A stretch of 64,000 bases of DNA from Siphonodentalium dalli (lineage: Eukaryota; Mollusca; Scaphopoda; Gadilida; Siphonodentaliidae): positions 165,840,394 through 165,904,393 of the forward strand of contig CP136069.1 of NCBI GenBank assembly GCA_032622095.1. Reading direction: 5' to 3'. The position numbers and the translations under genes are program-made. This document shows positions 37,601-49,600 of this stretch, piece after piece. Below the pieces are notes generated by a model. It saw only the letters and a program-made list of their open reading frames with translations, was not told the DNA's origin and did not search any database. Position 1 is the stretch's first letter. Every line of letters starts with the position of its first letter.

Positions 37601-40600
37601 GACAGAATGTATAAGGATTAACTGTAATGACAGAATGTATGAGGATTAAAAGAATGACAGAATGTATGAGGATTAAAAGAATGACAGAATGTATGAGGAT
37701 TAACTGTAATGACAATGTATAAAGATTAACTGTAATGACAGAATGTATGAGGATTAACTGTAATGACAGAATGTATGAGGATTAACTGTAATGACAGAAT
37801 GTATAAGGATTAACTGTAATGACAGAATGTATGAGGATTAACTGTAATGACAGAATGTATGAGGATTAACTGTAATGACAGAATGTATGAGGATTAACTG
37901 TAATGACAGAATGTATAAGGATTAACTGTAATGACAGAATGTATAAGGATTAACTGTAATGACATAATGTATGAGGATTAACTGTAATGACAGAATGTAT
38001 GAGGATTAACTGTAATGACAGAATGTATGAGGATTAACTGTAATGACAGAATGTATGAGGAATAACTGTAATGACAGAATGTATGAGGATTAACTGTAAT
38101 GACAGAATGTATGAGGATTAAAAGAATGACATAATGTATAAGGATTATCTGTAATGACAGAATGTATGAGGATTATCTGTAATGACAGAATGTATGAGGA
38201 TTAAAAGAATGACAGAATGTATGAGGATTAACTGTAAAGACAGAATTATGAGGATTAAAAGAATGACAGAACCTATGAGGATTAACCCTTCCATAACTGG
38301 ATCTACCTGAAATTTTGCGTAAACCCTGTGCATTCTCATATATGTGACTCTCCCATTGGAGCGTCCATTTATAAGATAATACATTGGCCTAACAATATTT
38401 ACTTTGAGCCCTTGACCTTGTAAGCCATTGCATTCTCTTATATATGCGAGGCTCCCCATGGGAGACTCACGTATATAAGAGAATGAATTGTAACAGGGTC
38501 TTTAATGCTGCTAATATTTTGAAGCAATGAACACTCATACTGAGTCCGTGCCTCCATAAATCTGATATACGTTATGTATGCCATATGTGTTAATATTCGA
38601 TCCCATGTTCAGACTGATATGGCTTCCAACTCTCGGCAGTAAAAGGGCTTCCATTTTAAGGATGTCTCCATAGCTGAGGAGGTTGGGTCACAGCTAAGAT
38701 CATCCCAGTCTGGTTAGACGAGGTAAGCGCAGGTTCAACAACTGACATGGGCAAAAATCAGGACCGATTTTCATGCTATTCCAAAAGATACATGGCCATT
38801 TCGAGAAATGAAAATTTATTAATGCTCAATGAAGCAAGCATATTTGAAGCAATGAACACACAAATTTGATTTATATAACACCCATACTGAGTCCGTGACT
38901 CCATAAATCTGGTATATATATCACTCATACTGAGTCCGTGACTCCATAAATCTGATATATATATCACTCATACTGAGTCTGTGACTCCATAAATGTGGTA
39001 TATATATCACTCATCCTGAGTCCGTGACTCCATAAATCTGATATATATATCACTCATACTGAGTCCGTGACTCCATAAATCTGGTATATATATCACTCAC
39101 ACTGAGTCCGTGACTCCATAAATCTGATATATATATCATTGTAATTCAAGTTGAATATCTGTCGCTAAGACTCGAAAAAAATTCTGACTGGTCATGAGAT
39201 GCTAAATTTAGTTTTTGATTCACCATCATTGACTGCGGACAGGTGAACAAATTTGAATGGAACACACTGCGATTAATGAATCATCACATATGCGACTTCA
39301 ACCAAAATCGTTTTCACTATCGACATGTTAACTGGAAATTATTCGGGTGCTGTTCCGAGTGACCCAACCGAACGTGAAAAAGTGCTTTTTGTGCAGTTTC
39401 TTTAAAACATTTTGTTGGATTGCGCCTCTCGTTCACAATTCACAAATCCCCTGAATATGAATGATCCAACTCAACAGAGTATGTTTATCTTCTAATTTGA
39501 AACTCCAAAACAGATACAAAGTTATATCTTAAAAAATATTTATTTCACACCCGTTGACGTGAGGCACAATCATGTATTCAATGTAACATGAGCCATTGAA
39601 CATATATTGTTGTATACCAAGAGTAGAATACAAGCCAGATCTACTTTGAGCTGATGTTGTTACCAAGAGCAATTAACTATATAACGTCAACCATCAGCTT
39701 CTGGTGATGGACAGGTAATTATTGGACTTAAATCACAATAAAATGGTAGTCACAAATAAAATAAACACAACACAAATTGCATGATAATATGCAATCTTTT
39801 ATTTTTGGTTAACTCATTGTGGACGGCGCATAGTCACATTTCAAGCTTTGCTTTCATGAAATATATCCTTGTGCCGCCCTGACAACATTTGATAAAGATA
39901 ATCAATTAAGATATATATGTGTGTTGTGTTGTGTCTATTAAAGCCAAATTGCGGTTTGCGCTCCAAAATACACCTAATAATATTCACTTTAGAATTTTTT
40001 CCAGTATCAATCACAGTTTACAGGCATGCAAATACGGTATGTAGTACCATAAACGTTTCAGTGACAACCGCTCTAAAACTTAAAAAAATTAACCGACACA
40101 AACGAAACAATCTCAAATTATCAAAAAATAGAAGAAACAAAACATTATCAGCGCTATATTGATTAATTTATTTGGAATTCTTCAACATGGGTATGTTTTG
40201 AGATACATGTTAAAAGTTTTGGGTTTGAATGAGACAAGCCATGTACATTTAATACGATGGTTTATTGTCAAAGTACCAAGGATTGTTTTCAGAGATTCGA
40301 TCTGCACTCATTTTGAGACAAATCGGACGGATTGTAATAAATAATTCTCATTTCGAAGTAACAAGATTATTCTATCATGTAGTTAGCACTCCAATGATGC
40401 ACAATGCATTCTGGGGAGGTTTCGAATGATTTTTCCATCACTTACTTAACACTAAGCCACTGATGTTTCACACCTTGGAGGAAACTTGTCATATAAAATA
40501 AAGATGATGACTGCATGGTTTAAGCTGCTTTCACTGGACCTGCGCTTGACACATGTGGCCAACGCAATCGGCTTATAGCCACAACGTTTCAAACCATACA

Positions 40601-43600
40601 GTACATACATCACTGGTGCTTTCACAGGGTTGCTGCTGACAGTTAAACGCATCTGATTTCAAAAAGTTCACAACTACATGAAGATTGCTGGGTGAAGTGG
40701 AAAAAATTAGACGAGTTCGATACGGAGTCATTCTATAACTTCTGCTTACAACAAATGAAAGCCCACAAATTATAGCTATAGTCCCAAGCTAGTCAGCACA
40801 GTAGCAAAAGCTGAGAAAAAAGTTTATGCAGGATCTAGTCAGTGGTGTATGAATACCTATATTCTCACTTGACTGGAGATGGATCGAATCCAGCAGTTAC
40901 CTGACTATGATCTAGCCAATGTTCTAGTGTATGAAACTCCTTTTGGTGATTATATATACATTAATATACATTGCCACATGCATTAACCCTTTACCCAACA
41001 GAAGGGCCCTGTGCCAATGCATTCTCTTATATATGCGAGTCGACCATAGGTCGCCTCGCATATATAAGAGAATGCATTGGCTTAACACATTAAAAATTAT
41101 AAAATTGTTAAAGAATGTAAGAAAAAATGGTAAAAAAAAGATTTTTTTTTAGGCCAATGCATTCTCTTATATATGCGAGGCGACCTATGGTCGACTCGCA
41201 TATATAAGAGAATGCATTGGCACAGGGCTAACTGTAACTATCACAATGTGGTCAAGGAGCCGGTTCCAATGATATCCATATGTGTATGGTTTTATTGAGA
41301 CAGACCGAAGATATTTTAGGCTGTTGAAGCTTTATTTGGCCGGTTTTGGCCGGTTTTGGCCGGTTTGTTGGGTAAAGGGTTAAACGCAACGTTGGTGCCA
41401 GCCCTGTGAAAGGGATAACCGCGACGCATTTTTACCAGATTTGTCAGCTGCAGGTCTGTGAAAGCGGCTTTAGCCTTTAAAGTTCCACACCCACGGAAGG
41501 CCACAGGAGGCACATATTTGTTCTGGATGTCTGCTTTTCTCATGTTACATATATTTATTCATAACGCTGCATGAATTAACATAGCATCATGCAGCATCAC
41601 AAATCTGAACGATTTCCACTCAAAAGATGAGATATGACAAATATTCCACAATATTGATTCATGATATGGAATTTGGGATGAAAACTCTGAAAGCTAACAG
41701 GTGTTAAGACTCAAATGTTGTGAATTAAATCACTTCCTCATGATGATCACCTCACCTAATGACGAATCTGTCAACAAGTTTTCATTGATGTATTAGTCAT
41801 AAATATCAAGATGGGTGAATCCCAAATAGCAGTGAAGGCAACATTCATCAATGCTTCTGTGAATCCCCAATAACAGTGAAAGCAACAATCATCAATGCAT
41901 CACCTGCATCAACTTCAAATCACATGAATTATGAAGAGGTGTAATTTGTTCAGCTAATGAGCTAATGAATCATTTCATGATCATGGCCATAAATTCACCC
42001 TTATCTCCTGTAAAAAATATGTGAGTTTGCCATTCAGGATATTTAATTAACACCAGAATATTGGAAGAGTAGGCAGTTATAATTTTATAGGGACCAGGTA
42101 TCACAGTTATTATCACCACTATACACTTCACCTGTGTATGGCCATTCAAACTCATCAAATGCTCTTCAGGATGGTACTTCGAGAGATGTTTAGCAAATTT
42201 ACATTTAGTTAGAGTAGACTAAATTCTTCTTTGGGGCCTCGGTGGCTCAATCAGTTAGGGGTACAACTCCAAGCCATTTCGCCCCTCCAGTGCTGTTGAT
42301 AAGAGTTCAAATCCATATGTTTCCACCGTGGACTCAAAATTGTTATCTGGTGACTCAAAATTGTTATCTGGTGAGTTGCCAGTTACATGCTGGTGGTTTG
42401 CCGCACATGGTAGATGAGTTTATCAGCCATTGAAATCACTGTTAGCTTAGCCATATAAAATGTGTGGATTTTCTCCACCACTAAAACTGGCAATGTCGTG
42501 ATATGGTCTTAGTTGCTGAAAATGACATTTAACCCCAATCAATCAATCAATCTAAAGTCTTCTTCAATAGTTTAGACCAGCTTGGGATAGCAGCTTTCCT
42601 AAATCAGGTGCCATTTTTTTCATTTTCAAGACTCTAAATTATAAAATTAAAGGATACACAAGGCCAATTCTCAGATTTTGAAAAAAACATATTTCAAGGC
42701 CATTAATTAAATATGGTAAAATACAGTTAGATAGAGGATCTACAATGAGTCCCCAGTTTGTAGCATTTACCAGCGGAATTTACAAAACGAGTCCGGTAAA
42801 TTAGGTCTGAGCCGAGCCTTTGGTGAGGTCCAGACCTAATTTGCTGGACGAGTTTTGTAATTTCCACTATAAACTGTGGACGAGTTGTAGATTCTATTTA
42901 TTATATGATACAAAACCTCAACAAAACATGCTTAAATCAACAAATGGGGCGCGGAACTAACATCGGCTTCTATAAGGCATACGATGTTGTTTCACGTAAC
43001 AATGCGTTGTTTGCCTGCATAAAGATATAGTCCCAGATAAATAAAGACTCTTTGGCGTATTTAATGGCGTATATTTAATTACATAAGTTTTCAAACTCTT
43101 CACTCATTATAGATTCTTGAAAAAATATTGGAAGCCATAGTATTTTGAGATGTAGCTTACGGAATGTAAACGGAAGCCAAACGGTCACAAACCGGAAGTC
43201 AAAGGTCACCTGGCACTATTTCCTGTTATTAAATATAGAATGGGTTTATTGAATGGAATAAGTGTAGGATCATGTAATAAAATTGATTATCAAATATTTT
43301 TTAACCCCGAAACCAAAGAAATAGTAATTTTGGAGCGTTAAATCGGATTGAGTACCTTTAAGGAGAAATCTTCATTCAAATCGCAATGAGGCCAATTTGA
43401 TATGAAATGAGAATGTGCTCACACATAATACGAAGCAATGACCGCTTCATACTGAGCAAGTGTCTGATACATGTACATGTATTGAGATATATATCTATAC
43501 AGTAATGCCCTAAATAATCGACTCCTTAACAACAGAAGAATTATGGGTAACTTTTCAGGATTTAGTCGGAAATATGGCTTGTTGCCATTCATCGGAAAGC

Positions 43601-46600
43601 TCTCATAAAAGTTACCCATAATTCTTCTGTGGTTAAGGAGTCAATTATTTAGGGCATTACTGTACATATAAAACAATGTTCCATACCTTTTTCTCCCGAG
43701 TGAGATTTCCGTGTGACTTTACTGGCAGGTCGAATCTGTTGGTCATTTGAGTCTTTAATTCGCGGTTTGTTGTCACGGTCAACATCTATGTAGCCATTTT
43801 GTCGGAAGCCCTCACTATGAACTGTTTTCGCCTCTGTGTTATACAAGAGGTCTGTGGTTGAAATTGGAACAGAGGAAGTACTTGAAGAACTGAAATAGAG
43901 AGGAAACTAATTGATAATTTAATTTATTAAACATTCATTTTCATTCAGCAATTGAAAACACTTTAAGAAAGACAGATAAAAGTATTGTTATCAAGAATAC
44001 ACTGTAAATGAAACTGACTCTCTCAAATGTTTCTACCTAAGTTTATATGATGGGTGCCACATAGGCACTGTTTTGCACATGCTATGCTGTGCATCAGTTA
44101 GCGACCCTATTTATGTCGTATTGGCATTTTCTTTTGATTATCACAAGAGTGGGCCAAGGTAAAAAGAAATTTTGATGGCTATTTTTTTTTTTTTTAGCCA
44201 AGGCAACTGAAGGCAAAGGAAAAAACTGAAAATGTTTTTTTTTCTTCTAAAAATTGGAACAAATTACTGCAGATATTGACTTAATGTCGCACTGTGGAAG
44301 TCGGCAGACTCTCAATGAATGCCAATGAACTCACACAACAGGAACTATATAGCATAGTGGGCTAGCATCACTAATTTCACCCTCTGGGGACCTCCTTCTG
44401 CTTAGGCATCATCTTCTCTGAAAAGTTTATTTATTATCAAATTTCTATAGAAACATCTTCACATAGATTCTATTTCTTTTTTAGTTTAATTTCTCTATAT
44501 CCACAAATTGGCAGACGATATATTGCATAATCGAGGTTCCCAATGGGGTGTACATCACAATATTCACTATTTGGGAACTTCAATCGGAATCTACGTCTCC
44601 ATAGCAGATGAGGCCATGCAGAATGAGACACCCTGAGGGTGAAGTTGGTCATCCTAGCCCACTGTGTGGGAGAGCATCACTAAATTCACCCTCTGGGAAC
44701 TCATTCTGCAAATGACAAGCACACAAAAATCAGTTTGGTTTGTGCGATGAATAATTTTTTCTTTAGTGAACCACTCATCAATGAATATTTATAAAAGAAA
44801 GGGTTCAAGCTGAAATGGATATTTTTTTTCCAAATATGAGTGAACTGATTGAGTAGGCAATAAGTTGGAGCCCTCAACTCCAAACCATTTAAAGCTATTC
44901 AATCTGATTCGATGGTCCCCATATCATCAGATTCCTACAGTAACAACATATTTGAAATGCCACTTCAGTTATCAGAATCGATTAATTGTCCAAAAATAAT
45001 ACTAACCACTGTCAACTATATTAACTAGAGGTGTGACTGTCCCAATGGGACTAAGGATACCCCCCGTGTTTTAAAAATACTAAGATGTTTCACATTTCAC
45101 TAAACATTTAGTTAAAAGAATAAAATAACAGTTCCCATAGCAGGTGCACAACCCTAACCCTAATCTTAAACCTATTGACCGAAAAATGTAGGAATAAAAC
45201 CTCGGACAAAATTATGCATGTTGCGAAAATGTTCGAAGTCGAAAAAGGGGAATAACTCCACAAAGAAAAAGTCGGACAGACATCATAATCGCAGGTGCAC
45301 AGGTTCCTATGGTACTGAATAACAGTGCCAAGAATAAAAAACATTGACCTAAAAATTTTCTAAGTACAAAAAGGGGGGATAACTCCACCAAAAAAAGTCC
45401 GACAGACGTCATAATCGTAGGTGCACAGGTTCCCATGGTGGTTGACGTCTGTGCCAAGTTTCATGGAAATTGATAAAAAAAATGACTGAGAAAAACTGCA
45501 GACAAATTTGTGTCCACGGACGGACGACGAACGGACAAGCTGATTCCAGTATACCCCCCCCCCCCCCCCACAACTTTGTTGCGGGGGGGGGGGGGGGGGT
45601 ATAATTAACCAAAGCAGAATTATGGGTCATTTTTCAGGATTTAGTCCGAAATATGGTTTGTTGCCATTTATCGGAAAGCTCTCATTGAGCATATAAAATT
45701 GCCCAAAACCATTGTTATTTATCAACATTTTGTTCAATGAAATTTTGCCGGTTTGTCAAATATCTAACCAAAAAAAAGCCAGTTATTTTAGAGATATCAA
45801 TCTTCATCCACAATTTGGTCCGGGACCATCTTGTACATAGCAGAACAGGTATAAACCATCTGTATCTCGTTGATGCAAGAATTCAGTTTGAAATAATCAA
45901 TTCAATTTTCTGAAGAAAGTATTTAGATGAGTTTAAATACATGTAGAAGAGGCCATCAATTCTTAATAATTCACACTTATCTTATCTTCAATAATCTTAT
46001 TTCGCTGCACAATAGACATCGTGACGTCAATACGACCTTGCAGCATGGACTGCAACATTTTAAAATCAATAGAAAGATACTTCCACATAAGACTGTGTCA
46101 CAGAACAATGGGGCCTGTTAATGCTCAACTTTGCTCAGTTTCTTCTGGCTTTGAAATTCCAATTGATCGGACATAAGTGGAATTTCGCCATTGTGAAAAA
46201 CATTGATTTCCTCACTCTTTAAATGTAAATAGCTCGTTTCATATTATAATTACATACGGGAACGAAAAAAAATTTGTGTGGTTGGAGTTTCCCTACAGGC
46301 CGTAGTTTAATCCCCTACCCTGCAGTTTCTTTTTTCATGGTTTTAAAAATGTTAGTGTTATAAAACAAATTAAAATTGTTCAATGTCTTATAATGGGTTG
46401 ATTTCTCATTCAAAGCAAAATGTTTTATTCAAGCCTGCAGAATGAGGTCGCCCAGAGGGTGACTTTAGTGATGCTATCCCACACAGTGGGCTGGTGCATC
46501 ACCAAATTCACTCTCTGTGAACCTCATTCTGCTTAGGACTCAACTGATATGGGAGACCTAGGATCAGATTGAAGTTCCCCAGTTGAAGCTGCATGGTGAT

Positions 46601-49600
46601 GTTCACCCATTATAGTCACCTCGATTATGCATTTTATCTTAAAACTTCCCAGAAGGGAAAAAGTAACTAAATACAATGTTAATTTGAGACTACAGATACT
46701 TCCCAGAAGATGAGGCCTAAGCAGAATGAGGTATGTCCCCAGAATTTGATGATGCTAGCCAGCTGAAAGCGTCACTAAATTCACCCTCTGGGGACCTCAT
46801 TCTGTAAATGACAGACACACTATTTGCAGGCTTGGATTTATCACAGTTTATACGAAGATAATCAAAATAGATATCAGCTCAATCTTGTAAATAACATGGC
46901 CTCAAAATATGGCACCGGACATTTCCAGAATGAGGTCCCCAGATGGTGACTAATTTCACCCTCTGGGTACCTCATTCTACTTATGCCTCATCTTCTCTCG
47001 AAAGTATCTTTATTATCAAATTGAAAAGTTTTTTAGTTTCTTTATAAACTTTTTTAGAAAGTATCTTTTTCTTTTTTTTAGTTTACTTTCTCTATATCCC
47101 CAAATTGGCAGAAGACACAATGCCCAATGGGTGCTCATCACCATTATCACCATCTGGAAACTTAAATCTGTGTCTTAGTGTCTCCCATAACAGATGAGGC
47201 CTGAGGTGAATGAGGATCCCAGAGGATGAATTTGGTGATGCTAGCCCACTGTGTGGGGTAGTGTCACCCTCTGGGGATCTCATTCTTCAAATGTCCAGCA
47301 ATATATTTGGATGTATGTAAACAACATTTGAGTTGAAAAGCCATAACAAATTGCAAAATTGTATAAATGGATTTATTCCACACCCATTGACGTGAGGTAC
47401 ATGTATTCAACGGAATCCCAGCCATTGAATACATATTAGTGTATACCTCTAGTGGAATACAAGCCGGAACTATTCTTGTTGACGTTGTCGCCAAGAAAGA
47501 TGACGTCATTACGTCGATCGTCCGCTTCCGGTGGTCCCCCCATAATTACTGTCTATTTGTCAGACTTAAATCACAATAAAGGTGGTTATAGTAACAATGG
47601 ATATGACATTCATGGATTGAACTTATCTGACTGGACGGTGTAGAATAAATACAGAACACAACTTGCATCATAATCTCGAATCTGTTATCGAACTCGTTGC
47701 GGACGGCGCAAAGTTATATTTCGCTCGAGCTACGCTCTCGCGAAATATATCCTTGCGCCATCCGCAACTCATTCGATAAAAGATTCTCGATTAAGATGCG
47801 CGTTGTGTTCTGTCTATGTAATTGATTTATTTCCCATACATTGTATCGATATTTTTCTCAATTTGTACATAGATATGTATATATGTTCTGTATAATGCCA
47901 TATTCGATGTACAGTAATGCCCTATATATATCTGAAAGGAAAGTTGGTGGATAAATAACACTGCTGATTGATCATCAATTACCATTATTACCTGGAATAT
48001 AACGCATTTCATATTATATCTATATTTTTTTCTATTGATCACAACTTGTCAATTGAACGCAGGACATATATTTAAGAGATGACCATATGAGTAAGGATAT
48101 ACAGAGCTAGTCATAATTTAACTTCACGAAGTCAAATATTTGGTTTTACATTGAAACCAATCTGCATGGTGTCCTGAGTAAATTTCAATAGAAAGCTAGG
48201 AAACTGCAGAGTTGATTTTAATATAGGGAAAACAGATTATATTATATAAAAGAACTATATATAATCAACAAATAGTCAAATGTATTATCACTGATCATCC
48301 ATTAACCCTTTAATGACTGGAGCTTCCAGAATTTTTGCGAAAACCCTGTGCCAATGCATTCTCTTATATATGCGAGTCGCCCGTATAATAGAATGCTTTG
48401 GCCTAACAATATGCTAGAGATAACAATATGGGAGACTTGCATATATAAGAGAATATGTACTGGCACAGGATATTTAATGCTGCACCAGCGCAGCTTCCGT
48501 CATGAAAGGGTTAAAATGAATTAATGGAAATGGGAATCCATAGGGTATTCTCTGCCAGTTGTCTGAAGAATAGACCTTTCCAATGAGTGAGATGTGCTAG
48601 TGCAGCATTAACGATACTGTGCCAGTGTATTCTATTACATATCTGAGGCTCCCTATAGGAGACTCACATATATTTATAAGAGAATGCATGGCACTGGGTT
48701 TTCGCAAACTTCAGGTATTAAAGGTACTAAAGGCAGGGTTTCCGCTAGGGGTCGGCAGAACGGGGCCGGTAGCTGCTAAGGGGAAAATCCAGTAAATAAT
48801 TTCAATGTTGGGACACAATTTATTTAAAGTGCCAAGTACAATTAAACTTCTGAAGGATTTCCGTAACCTAACTGCAATATAACTAGCTCAACACCAAAGA
48901 GAAGTATTCTAACTAGTGATATTGCCACCATGTGGGTTCCGGTATGCACTTTCGTTCAGTGTATGTATTCTTGCAAAGATATCAAATAAAGTTGTCCTCT
49001 AAAATTTCTTATTGATATCCCAACAAGATAGAGAGAAGTTTTATACATCTCTATACTTTTATACACAAGATATGTGTCCTGGGGTATGGTAGCAGGGGAA
49101 ATCTGGGCTGGGGGAATGGGACCCTAAAAATGAAAAGCATCTGGCAGTTCAACAGGGGAAAACTTGGCTAGGGGAACGGGGCCTTTGAAGGGATCCCATG
49201 CCGATATAGCATAAACCCTGCTAAAGGCCATCGAACTGGATTCATATGAAAGAAGATAAATTTCATAAAGTCTCTAAAACAACTATCACCAACGAGTACA
49301 TGTAAAAATAGATTAACATTTTTCTAATTTTCATAATTTAAAACTCTCCAATAATGAGATTCTGCATATCGAAATACCAATGTTATACGTAAACATGACA
49401 GTTACAGTGGATTTACCGTTAACCCTTTACCCAACAGAAGGGCCCTGTGCCAATGCATTCTCTTATATATGCGAGTCGACCATAGGTCGCCTCGCATATA
49501 TAAGAGAATGCATTGGCTTAACACATTAAAAATTATAAAATTGTTAAAGAATGTAAGAAAAAATGGTAAAAAAAGATTTTTTTTAGGCCAATGCATTCTC

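Noticed and set aside
35555-38290. CRISPR-like array
   Set aside because: The units are contiguous 28-mers with no unique spacers, in a eukaryotic intron. It is a satellite.
41390-41543. Extra exon or Alba-like domain on the minus strand
   Set aside because: The open frame and GCG-type motif are suggestive but there are no borders with the phase-1 symmetry required, and the end of the frame runs into a TTAA element.
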